19,624 bases of DNA from Lachnospiraceae bacterium (lineage in GTDB: Bacteria > Bacillota > Clostridia > Lachnospirales > Lachnospiraceae), in contig JAAVAA010000065.1 in the NCBI GenBank assembly GCA_014804285.1, forward strand, positions 66,165 to 85,788, in the 5' to 3' direction. The position numbers and the translations under genes are program-made. The notes under the pieces were generated by a model. It was not told the DNA's origin and made no database searches. It saw only the letters and a list, made by a program, of their open reading frames with translations. Shown piece by piece: positions 1-7,587 of the stretch. The first letter of the stretch is position 1. Every line of letters begins with the position of its first letter.

Positions 1-1
1 G

Positions 2-973
2 CGGCTTATGGGAAAAAGTGTAGAGCCGCTTGATAAAATCAACTGGCCGAATGGTCTGCTTGCCAAAGGTCTGATGGATTATTACATGCAGAACAAAAAT
101 TCCGAAGAGGCCCGGGTGATCATAGACTGCCTGAAGAAGTATTATGATAAGTGGATCAAAAAGCATCACAAGTTGTATTATGTGGACGATATTGTGAGCG
201 GAGAGGCACTTATAGATCTGCATCAGGTAACGGGTGAAGAGAAATATAAACAGGCTGCAGAGGCAATGGTTCAGTTCTTGTATCATCATGACCGGGATGC
301 GGCGGGAAGCTTTTTATACCGACCCAAGCAGGAGAACCAATACATATTTGCGGATATGATAGGTATGGTATGCCCGTTTTTGTGTAAATATGGGAACGTG
401 TACGGGGACAAGAATGCAATCAATCTGGCGGTGATACAGATCAGGAATTTTATCGAATATGGAATGGATGGGAAGACAGGTCTTCCTTATCATGGCTATC
501 ACTACGAAAGCGGTGTAAAATATGGTATTATAGGTTGGGGGAGGGCTGCAGGCTGGCTGATGCTTGGCATGTCGGAAGCGCTTGCCTATATGGGAGAAGA
601 AAGACCGGAATATGAGATCATTAAGCAGGCATATCGGCGGATTGTGGATAAAGTCGAAGCCTATCAGCTGGAAGGCGGGCTTTACAGCTGGCAGCTGGGG
701 GCAAAGGAAGGGCCGGTGGATACTTCCGCGACAGGCATGATCTTATATTCCATAGCCAGATCGCTGGAAACGAAAGTTCTGATCGGCATACATAAGTCCC
801 GCATGATAAGAGGCAGAGACGCGCTGCGTGCATCTGTCAAGGATGGCAGAATCTACGGCGCATTAGCGGAATGTCAGGGATTAAGTATGTATCCGCAGGT
901 TTACGGAGCGTATCCATGGTCGTTGGGGCCTGCGCTGTCGTTGTTTGCGATTACGGAAGACGGAGAAAAATAA
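2..973 (+). CDS. GH88/GH105-like glycoside hydrolase (5' end may lie outside window)
   Basis: This gene resembles unsaturated glucuronyl/galacturonyl hydrolases of the GH88/GH105 (YteR-like, six-hairpin alpha/alpha barrel) group, which cleave unsaturated uronic acid from the non-reducing end of oligosaccharides. Counting from the ATG at 8, the protein shows FADMIGM (residues 114-120, with Asp116 aligned by eye with the catalytic Asp region of the family), GWGRAAGW (176-183) and VDTSATGM (237-244), all typical of the fold. No signal peptide is visible, so the protein looks cytoplasmic. The frame is open to the left edge and no ribosome binding site can be seen before the ATG at 8, so the true start is probably upstream; 321 residues is slightly short for the family (about 350-380). 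The stop lies one base before the next start, so it is co-transcribed with the polysaccharide genes. The substrate is unknown. The family call is fairly firm; true unsaturated-uronide activity is inference. Confidence 0.8.
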   Translation, partial: RLMGKSVEPLDKINWPNGLLAKGLMDYYMQNKNSEEARVIIDCLKKYYDKWIKKHHKLYYVDDIVSGEALIDLHQVTGEEKYKQAAEAMVQFLYHHDRDAAGSFLYRPKQENQYIFADMIGMVCPFLCKYGNVYGDKNAINLAVIQIRNFIEYGMDGKTGLPYHGYHYESGVKYGIIGWGRAAGWLMLGMSEALAYMGEERPEYEIIKQAYRRIVDKVEAYQLEGGLYSWQLGAKEGPVDTSATGMILYSIARSLETKVLIGIHKSRMIRGRDALRASVKDGRIYGALAECQGLSMYPQVYGAYPWSLGPALSLFAITEDGEK

Positions 974-974
974 T

Positions 975-2498
975 ATGTCCTTTTTTAGTAAAATAACGTA
1001 TAAAAAGATAGCTTTATTTTTGGTGACATTCTTTATTATATCCTTACTGCCGATTTTATATTGTTCTTTTTTTGATTATGCAACTGGGGATGATTTATGG
1101 GAAGGCGCAGCAGCATATCGGGTTTTGGTGAATCATGGAAGCGTAAAAGATTTTTTTCTCGCTATATTTGAGATGGCTAAAATTGATTATCTTGGCTGGG
1201 AAGGAAACTGGTCTTCTATTATTTTATGGTGTCTGGAGCCAAGCATCTGGGGAGAAAAAGTTTACTGTATAACGCCATGGATTGCCCTTATTGCTTTATG
1301 TGGAGGAACATTTTATTTTTTGAACTATTATTTAAAAAAATATCTGGAATGTGATAGATTTTTTTTGCTGATTGTATTTTCCCTGATCAGCTTTTTTTCC
1401 ATACAATACATGCCGTATCCGCGAAGCGGTATTTTCTGGTATACGGGGATGATCAATTATGTTGTACCATACGGGGTTTGTTTAGCATCATTTGTCTGGA
1501 TGGATAAATATATCATTGTTGGGAAGAAAAGGTATTTACTGTGGATATCATTGGTTTTTGCTTATCTTGGAGGCGCGGGATATATTCCTGTTGTATTAGC
1601 ATTTGAGGGAGTGGTGGTAATTCTTTTGGGACAATTGGCCAGTTCCCATAAACAGAAAAGATCAATTTGGCTTTTGATTCCGCTTGGACTTTTGATGATA
1701 GGATTTTTTATTAGCGCTATTTCTCCGGGCAATGCAGCCCGGGGAGGGGAAGAATATTATTTTAGTATGGCAAAAGTATTTACAACCATCATGCAAAGCA
1801 TCGTACAGGGATTTTCGGGCGGAATTAACTGGTTTATCAAAATAAGACCATTAATTTTAACAGCTCCCTTTTTAATGATAACGGTATGGGAGCAAATAGA
1901 TATTGCAAAGGCAAAGGTAAAACTTCAATTTCCTGTATTTGTTATTGGTTTCTTGATATTGGTTTCCTGTTCTGTTTACGCGCCTGGTATTTATGCTCAA
2001 TCTGAGGTTTCAGGAGGCGTGCCGGACAGTATTTATTTTGTGTTTTTACTAATGTATGTTTTAGGAGTAATTTATTTGACCTGCTGGATTAAAAAAGTTA
2101 TCATGGAAAAAGGTTGTGATGTAATTACGGAAGAATTGTCAGAAAAATTTCGGACATTTATTTTTTTGGGGGGAGTTATATTTTGTCTTATTTTTGGAAG
2201 ACATTTAATTGGCAATATGACCAGTTATATCTGTATTGATTTTATCAGATCCGGACAATTAAGAGATTTCGAATATCAAATGCAGGAACGGCTCAGGATA
2301 CTGAATGATCCGGAAATCGTGAACGTTGTGCTGCCGGAAATGAATAGTGAGCAGGGGCCTTTTATGCATTTTCCAATTGTAGAAGATCCTAATGCATATA
2401 CTAATATGGCTACAGCCAGATTTTACGGAAAAGAGACAGTGACCGCAATCCCAAGAACAGAATATTATGAAATTTATGGGTATCCAGATGAGCAATGA
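975..2498 (+). CDS. Polytopic membrane protein, DUF6056-like (candidate GT-C-type transferase)
   Basis: The product is a 507-residue protein with about ten to twelve hydrophobic segments. After the first membrane helix it carries Gly-Asp-Asp (38-40), followed by WEGNWSS (75-81) and a YTGMINYVVPYG segment. An acidic pair after TM1 and a G-N/T-W-S motif are what I recall for DUF6056-type proteins found in surface-glycan loci; such proteins resemble GT-C enzymes that use lipid-linked sugars outside the membrane. The C-terminal ~80 residues (from about 430) are soluble. I chose the ATG at 975 because GGAG at 962-965 lies 9 bases upstream and it follows the previous stop directly; an in-frame ATG at 945 would overlap the upstream gene. 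By eye the gene is clearly more AT-rich than the genes after it, with poly-T runs up to eight bases, suggesting a separate origin. The enzymatic role is inferred. Confidence 0.75.
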   Translation: MSFFSKITYKKIALFLVTFFIISLLPILYCSFFDYATGDDLWEGAAAYRVLVNHGSVKDFFLAIFEMAKIDYLGWEGNWSSIILWCLEPSIWGEKVYCITPWIALIALCGGTFYFLNYYLKKYLECDRFFLLIVFSLISFFSIQYMPYPRSGIFWYTGMINYVVPYGVCLASFVWMDKYIIVGKKRYLLWISLVFAYLGGAGYIPVVLAFEGVVVILLGQLASSHKQKRSIWLLIPLGLLMIGFFISAISPGNAARGGEEYYFSMAKVFTTIMQSIVQGFSGGINWFIKIRPLILTAPFLMITVWEQIDIAKAKVKLQFPVFVIGFLILVSCSVYAPGIYAQSEVSGGVPDSIYFVFLLMYVLGVIYLTCWIKKVIMEKGCDVITEELSEKFRTFIFLGGVIFCLIFGRHLIGNMTSYICIDFIRSGQLRDFEYQMQERLRILNDPEIVNVVLPEMNSEQGPFMHFPIVEDPNAYTNMATARFYGKETVTAIPRTEYYEIYGYPDEQ

Positions 2499-2505
2499 TG
2501 TGCTT

Positions 2506-2512
2506 AAGGAGG
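2506..2512 (+). promoter_or_regulatory. Strong ribosome binding site of the GT11 gene
   Basis: AAGGAGG ends 4 bases before the ATG at 2517. It is one of the best Shine-Dalgarno matches in the window and fixes the start of the fucosyltransferase-like gene. Confidence 0.8.
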
Positions 2513-2516
2513 GAAA

Positions 2517-3416
2517 ATGATTATTATACAAGTGGCAGGAGGATTGGGAAATCAACTTCAGCAATATGCTTTATATAGAAAGCTTGTAAGACTGGGAAAG
2601 GAAGTTCGTCTGGACATCTCCTGGTTTTTGTTTAAGGAACAAAGAGGCAGAGTGCTGGCAGAAAGGGAGCTGGAACTTAATTATTTTGACCGGCTGATTT
2701 ATGAGACCTGCACAGAAGAAGAAAAGGCAGCCCTGATTGGAAAGGAAGGTTTTTCCGGAAAACTGAAGAGAAAACTTATGCCAGGAAGTATCCGCTGGTT
2801 TCATGAAAGCAAAATGTTTCATCCAGAAATTTTTGAGTTTGAGGATATGTATCTTTCCGGGTATTTTGCGTGTGAGAAATACTATGCCGATATTTTGTAT
2901 GATTTGAGGGAAAAGATACAATTTCCCCCAAGTGAGAATCCACTGAACCGGGAGGTGGCAGAAGAGATGCTAAGGTGCAGTTCTGTCAGTGTGCATATCC
3001 GGCGGGGAGATTATCTGGATCCTGAAAATGCAGCTATGTTTGGAAATATCTGTACGCCTGCCTATTATCGGAAAGCGTTGGAAATTATGAAAGAGAAAGT
3101 GCCGGATGCGCATTTTTATTTGTTTTCGGATGATATTCCTTACATTAAGAAGGAATTTGGTGGTAATGATTATACAGTGGTAGATATCAATCATGGCAGG
3201 GAAAGCTTTTATGATATGTGGTTAATGAGCAGGTGCAGGCATAATATCTGTGCAAATTCTACTTTTAGCTTCTGGGGAGCAAGGCTGAATGCCCATGAAG
3301 ATAAAGTGATGATCAGACCTACCATCCACAAAAACAGCCAGGTCTTTAAAAAGAAAGAGATGGAAGCGCTTTGGGCGGGGTGGTCTTTTGTAAGTCCGGA
3401 TGGAAAAATCCAATAA
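2517..3416 (+). CDS. GT11 family alpha-1,2-fucosyltransferase-like glycosyltransferase
   Basis: This 299-residue protein matches the GT11 family, whose characterised bacterial members mostly move L-fucose from GDP-fucose to a galactose 2-hydroxyl. Visible family motifs are the N-terminal GGLGNQLQQYA (8-18), the donor-binding HIRRGDY (160-166), FSDD (203-206) and NSTFSFWGA (247-255). Length and motif order are normal, so it looks intact. It has no membrane segment and should act in the cytoplasm on a lipid-linked acceptor. The stop at 3414-3416 is followed within 13 bases by the next start. No GDP-fucose synthesis genes (gmd/fcl or fkp) are in the window, so the donor must be supplied elsewhere. 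The family call is firm; the exact sugar and linkage are inferred, since some GT11 members are described only by homology. Confidence 0.9.
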   Translation: MIIIQVAGGLGNQLQQYALYRKLVRLGKEVRLDISWFLFKEQRGRVLAERELELNYFDRLIYETCTEEEKAALIGKEGFSGKLKRKLMPGSIRWFHESKMFHPEIFEFEDMYLSGYFACEKYYADILYDLREKIQFPPSENPLNREVAEEMLRCSSVSVHIRRGDYLDPENAAMFGNICTPAYYRKALEIMKEKVPDAHFYLFSDDIPYIKKEFGGNDYTVVDINHGRESFYDMWLMSRCRHNICANSTFSFWGARLNAHEDKVMIRPTIHKNSQVFKKKEMEALWAGWSFVSPDGKIQ

Positions 3417-3429
3417 GTCAGGAGCAGCT

Positions 3430-4620
3430 ATGAAAGAAAAAAGGGAATGGATTCATACAATTGCAAATGCCAGTTTTTACGCAGCAATTCTGATAGAAGT
3501 GATGATTGTGATTGTGGATAAAAGTAATTATACCAATCCCATTGAAGGGAGGCTGTTCCAGCTTACATTTGTTTTGTGTTTTGTGAAGGTTTGTCTGACC
3601 AGATATACGTTCAGGGAATATGGTACGATTTTTCTTTTTGGCATAATTGGAGCGGTCTCCTATTTTGTCACAGGCAGGAATGAGCTTCTCAGACTTATAA
3701 TACTGATTGCTGCCTGCAAAGATGTTGATATGAGAAAATGTCTGAAAGTAATTTTCTGGCTGACGCTGGCAGGGTGTCTTGGAATTATTTTACTGTCTGT
3801 GTCCGGGATTTATGGAAATATTTCCCTTACCGCGGACTTTGGCAGGGGCGGGGTCGAAACCAGATATGCCCTTGGAATGGGGCATCCCAATGCTCTGCAC
3901 TGTATGGTCTGGGCATTGACTGCGCTTGGATTGCATTTGTATGGAAATGAGCTGAAGTGGTATCATTATCTGGAGTTTTTTGTTGTTAATATTGGTGTGT
4001 TTTGTTTATCATTTTCCAGAACCAGTCTGCTGACAGGTATTTTTACAATCGTATTGTCATTTTTGGTCAGTGGAAAAAGATCGGAAGCAATAAAAAAAGC
4101 AGGCGCATGGATAGGCGGTCTTGCAGCGGCAGGCAGTATAGTTGTTTCTATTGTCTTTGCAGCAAATGCATACAGGGTATATAATTATGCCTGGCATCTA
4201 TATGGGGAAGAACCTGATAAGATTACTCGGTTGTTTGTAAAATTGGATAGGGTGCTGAGTGGAAGAATTCGTATCCTGACAGAAACAGACAGCTGGGAAG
4301 GAGCTATTGGCAGTTGGAGTCTTTTTTCCAGGCCGGATGCTGACCGTTACTTTGATTTGGGGTGGGTAAGGCTGTTTTACTGGTATGGAGTTATTCCTGC
4401 CGGTATCTGCATTATGATATTATTTGTATTGATCCTCTATTGTTATCGAAAAAAACAGTATTCGGCGATTGCTTTAATTGCTGCTTTTTCGGTGTACACA
4501 GTGATTGAAGCTCATGGGGTTTCAGATTATCTGGCAAGGAATTATATGATATTTCTTGTGGGGCAGTATTGGTGTCAAATGCTTTCAAAGGAATCAGAAC
4601 ATGAAAATTCTAATGGTTAA
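3430..4620 (+). CDS. Wzy-like O-antigen/capsule polymerase, first paralogue
   Basis: The product is a 396-residue polytopic membrane protein (about ten helices) of the type annotated as polysaccharide polymerase in Gram-positive capsule loci. Wzy proteins join lipid-linked repeat units on the outer face of the membrane. It contains CLTRYTFRE (55-63), CKDVDMRK (96-103) and RYALGMGHPN (145-154); Arg in an R-Y-x-L-G-x-x-H-P-N context is typical of these proteins. It shares these three landmarks, in the same order, with the gene at 7584. I chose the ATG at 3430 because AGGAG at 3420-3424 stands 5 bases upstream; the in-frame ATG at 3400 would overlap the fucosyltransferase gene. The last 20 bases overlap the next gene. 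A ligase role cannot be excluded from sequence alone. Confidence 0.8.
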   Translation: MKEKREWIHTIANASFYAAILIEVMIVIVDKSNYTNPIEGRLFQLTFVLCFVKVCLTRYTFREYGTIFLFGIIGAVSYFVTGRNELLRLIILIAACKDVDMRKCLKVIFWLTLAGCLGIILLSVSGIYGNISLTADFGRGGVETRYALGMGHPNALHCMVWALTALGLHLYGNELKWYHYLEFFVVNIGVFCLSFSRTSLLTGIFTIVLSFLVSGKRSEAIKKAGAWIGGLAAAGSIVVSIVFAANAYRVYNYAWHLYGEEPDKITRLFVKLDRVLSGRIRILTETDSWEGAIGSWSLFSRPDADRYFDLGWVRLFYWYGVIPAGICIMILFVLILYCYRKKQYSAIALIAAFSVYTVIEAHGVSDYLARNYMIFLVGQYWCQMLSKESEHENSNG

Positions 4621-5845
4621 TAAGTTTCTTTATCCCAATGGCGGATCGGAAACATATATTTTTAAATTAGGTGAGCAGTTACAGAAGCGCGGACATGCAG
4701 TTCAGTATTTTGGTATGGAACATGAGGGAAGAATCGTGGGTAACCATGTGGAAAGCTATACCTCCAACATGGATTTTCATACCGGAAGGCTGCAAAAGCT
4801 TTTATATCCTTTCCGTATTATTTATTCTATGGAGGCAAGGAAGAAGATCCGGCTGGTGCTGGAAGACTTTCAGCCTGACGTGGTGCATTTGAATAATATC
4901 AATTTTCAACTTACACCATCTGTCATTTATGAGATCCGGGATTATGAGAAGAGAAGCGGAAAAAAGATTCATATTGTATTTACCGCTCATGATTATCAAT
5001 GGGTATGTCCAAATCATATGATGCGTATTCCTTCAAACGGAGAAATCTGCTTTGCGTGTAAAGGCGGACACTTTGGACAGTGCGCAAAGAACCGGTGTAT
5101 TCATAATTCACGGATAAAGAGTCTGCTGGGCACTGTAGAAGCGAAATATTATGCTTTACGGAAAACTTATGGGATGGTAGATACGATTATCTGTCCAAGT
5201 CAGTTTATGAAAGAGCAGTTAGATACGGATCCGGTGCTGGCAGGCAGGACAGTGATGCTGCGTAATTTCCTTCCGGAAAGCGGAGAACCGGCGGATTTGC
5301 AGGCTATAGAAGGAGAAGAAGGTTCCTTAGCCGGTGAAGGATATGTTGTATTTTTTGGACGATTTACGGAGGAAAAGGGTGTAAAGTCCCTTTTGAAAGC
5401 ATGCGGGGAATTACCGGATATTCCGTTTGTTTTTGCCGGATCAGGCCCATTGGAGAAGCAGGTAAATCAGGTAGAGAATGTGGAAAACAGAGGTTTTGTG
5501 ACAGGCAGCAGCTTGAAGGAACTGATATCCGGGGCGAGATTCAGCGTATATCCTTCCGAGTGGTATGAAAATTGTCCGTTTTCCGTGATGGAATCCCAGA
5601 TGTACGGTACGCCGGTGATCGCGTCGAATCTGGGAGGGACAAAGGAATTGGTAGAAGAAGGAGTGACCGGTGAACTATTTCCAGCAGGCGATGTGAAGGA
5701 ATTGACCATGCATATCCGTAAGCTGTGGGATTCCCCGGGGCTTAGCCAAAAGTATAGTGAGAATTGTAAGAGAAATAGATTTGATACCGTGAAAGAGTAC
5801 TGCGATAAGATTGTAAAGATCTATCAGGGCGGACAGGAGTCCTGA
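4601..5845 (+). CDS. GT4 family glycosyltransferase with cysteine cluster
   Basis: This is a 414-residue GT-B fold, retaining GT4 glycosyltransferase, probably cytoplasmic or peripheral on the membrane. The N-terminus MKILMVNKFLYPNGGSET is the classic acceptor-domain start with the glycine-rich loop; HDY is at 130-132, FGRFTEEKG (252-260) opens the nucleotide-sugar domain, and the E-x7-E motif is E323/E331. An insert at 150-166 has the pattern C-x2-C-x7-C-x4-C (plus C136), which looks like a metal-binding knuckle present in a subset of GT4 enzymes. I chose the ATG at 4601 (AAAGGAA at 4587-4593, 7-base spacing) because family homology starts there; an upstream start at 4556 would lie inside the polymerase gene. 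The start overlaps the polymerase stop by 20 bases, suggesting coupling. Donor and acceptor cannot be told. Confidence 0.9.
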   Translation: MKILMVNKFLYPNGGSETYIFKLGEQLQKRGHAVQYFGMEHEGRIVGNHVESYTSNMDFHTGRLQKLLYPFRIIYSMEARKKIRLVLEDFQPDVVHLNNINFQLTPSVIYEIRDYEKRSGKKIHIVFTAHDYQWVCPNHMMRIPSNGEICFACKGGHFGQCAKNRCIHNSRIKSLLGTVEAKYYALRKTYGMVDTIICPSQFMKEQLDTDPVLAGRTVMLRNFLPESGEPADLQAIEGEEGSLAGEGYVVFFGRFTEEKGVKSLLKACGELPDIPFVFAGSGPLEKQVNQVENVENRGFVTGSSLKELISGARFSVYPSEWYENCPFSVMESQMYGTPVIASNLGGTKELVEEGVTGELFPAGDVKELTMHIRKLWDSPGLSQKYSENCKRNRFDTVKEYCDKIVKIYQGGQES

Positions 5846-5889
5846 GAAGATTATCTGCATCCGGCAAGGGAGAAATGAGGTATGTATAG

Positions 5890-7587
5890 ATGAAATTAAG
5901 AAAAGAAATTGGCAGTAAAATCTGGAATGTGCTTCCCTGGTTATGGCTTGCGGGAGGCTTTGCGGTGATGCTTCTCTATCATATTGGTCCGGGACGGGCT
6001 TTGGTAGACGGAGACATGGCCGGTGAGATGATTTTGGCGGATCTGTTGAATCAGGAAGGAAGCTTTCTGCTCAGCGATAATTGGTATTATGCCACAGAAA
6101 TTCATGTGTTTTTTATGCAATTAGTCTTCCGACCGTTTTTACTATTATTTCCGGATAACTGGCATTTGGTGCGTGTGCTGAGCATGGCAGTTATTTATGC
6201 TGTTAACACGACAGGATATCTGTTTTTGTGTAAGCAGATTGGGGCAAAGGATAATGGCATCTGGAGCGCCGCAGCCCTTATGTGGCCGGTAGGAATGTGG
6301 CGGTTGTTTTTGGGGCTTTACGGGGGGCAATACCTGGTATATGATTTTTTTACATGCTATATCCTTGGATTACTTTTTTATCTGTCGAATAGAAGCTGGA
6401 AAGGTAAAGAAAAAAAAGACAAAGCCAAAATGGTATTAGCAGGAGCTGTACTTTTGTTCCTGGCGCTGGCCGGAGGCATCAATGGCGTGCGTGAGACCAT
6501 GATGCTTTTTATGCCGGCTGGGTTAGGTGTATTCAGCGTTTTCATTCTGCACTGTTATAAGAAAGGAGTATCCACCATCCGGGAAATACCGGTAAAATGC
6601 AGGCAGGAGCTGCGGACGCTGCTCTGGATGGCTGCAGCTGTGGTTTTTAACGTGCTTGGATATGGTTATAATGTGCTGGTATTGTTAAAAAAGTACGAAT
6701 TTCAGAGTAATACGACGATGAAGCTGGCGGATTCCTTGTCGATAGGCAGAGTGCTTGACAGCATTTCGGAATACTTTGGTTTGTTTGGTTATGGCGGAAA
6801 TGTGAAGCTTTTCAGCATAAGAGGAATCTGCTGTGCCTGCGGTATCTTATTGGCAGTGCTTTTGTTTCTTGTAGTAATCCGGTTGTTTTTCCTGAAAAAT
6901 CATATGACATTAAATCAAGAGATTATTTTTGCTTCTTTTATCTGTGGTTTATTTGCCTGTAGTCTTGCCTTTGGTCACATGGAAGAGATGAATGAGCCAA
7001 GATTTTGGCTTCCCTTTATGATTTTTGGTTTTATGGTCTTTCAAATTGAAGGGGATGTGGAGAATTTCCGGATTCCTCATTTAAGGGGTATTGCCGGTAT
7101 CGTGCTTGCTGGACTGATCATGACTGCATCTGTGGGAACAGTGAAGACGCAGATAGAATTTCCGCATCAGGGAAAAACGAAAAATTTGAATATTGCTTTA
7201 TTTTTGAAAGAAAATGACTATGTGGATGGTTATGCGGATTTCTGGCTTGCCAATTCCATTATAGAATTGACAGATGGCGCTGTGCAGGCAAGGCCGCTGA
7301 TGTATCAGGAAACCTTTGAACCGATGGCTTGGAGTAATAGGATTGACTATGTGACTGCCATGCCGGAAGGGTCTGTGTTTTATGTTGCAGATAAAAAAAG
7401 CTTTCCCGGGGATATCAATGAATGCTGCTTTTATAAATATGGAAATGGAACAGTAGTGTTCGATGATGATGATTGGCTGGTGCTGAGCTTTGACCATGCA
7501 AGCCAGATGCAGCAGGCGTATGAGACTGCATTGGCAAACGAAGAAGTGAAGAATCAGGCAGCCAGACTAGAAGAAAGCAATCAGTGA
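5890..7587 (+). CDS. Polytopic GT-C-like membrane protein
   Basis: The 565-residue product has about ten membrane helices and no cytoplasmic GT fold. After TM1 it has Asp-Gly-Asp (40-42) with E46, then NWYYATE (64-70), and a soluble C-terminal part with GYADFWLAN (447-455). An acidic D-x-D pair in the first outer loop is the hallmark of GT-C enzymes using polyprenyl-phosphate sugars, and I recall this W-Y-Y-x-T-E architecture in uncharacterised Bacillota membrane proteins. The ATG at 5890 has GAGG (5877-5880) at 9-base spacing. A four-codon in-frame mini-ORF (5875-5889) ends directly before it. The stop overlaps the next gene by four bases (GTGA). Sugar addition to the glycan outside the cell is inferred, not shown. 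Confidence 0.75.
   Translation: MKLRKEIGSKIWNVLPWLWLAGGFAVMLLYHIGPGRALVDGDMAGEMILADLLNQEGSFLLSDNWYYATEIHVFFMQLVFRPFLLLFPDNWHLVRVLSMAVIYAVNTTGYLFLCKQIGAKDNGIWSAAALMWPVGMWRLFLGLYGGQYLVYDFFTCYILGLLFYLSNRSWKGKEKKDKAKMVLAGAVLLFLALAGGINGVRETMMLFMPAGLGVFSVFILHCYKKGVSTIREIPVKCRQELRTLLWMAAAVVFNVLGYGYNVLVLLKKYEFQSNTTMKLADSLSIGRVLDSISEYFGLFGYGGNVKLFSIRGICCACGILLAVLLFLVVIRLFFLKNHMTLNQEIIFASFICGLFACSLAFGHMEEMNEPRFWLPFMIFGFMVFQIEGDVENFRIPHLRGIAGIVLAGLIMTASVGTVKTQIEFPHQGKTKNLNIALFLKENDYVDGYADFWLANSIIELTDGAVQARPLMYQETFEPMAWSNRIDYVTAMPEGSVFYVADKKSFPGDINECCFYKYGNGTVVFDDDDWLVLSFDHASQMQQAYETALANEEVKNQAARLEESNQ

Noticed and set aside
945..974. Upstream ATG at 945 for the DUF6056-like gene
   Set aside because: It overlaps the hydrolase gene, adds ten charged residues, and the ATG at 975 has a well-placed GGAG.
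3400..3429. Upstream ATG at 3400 for the first polymerase
   Set aside because: It lies inside the GT11 gene; AGGAG is properly spaced only for the ATG at 3430.
6410..6417. Run of eight A in the GT-C-like gene, with eight-T runs at 1359 and 18073, considered as phase-variation sites
   Set aside because: Runs of eight are short for slippage-based switching and are expected in AT-rich membrane-protein genes; all frames are intact.
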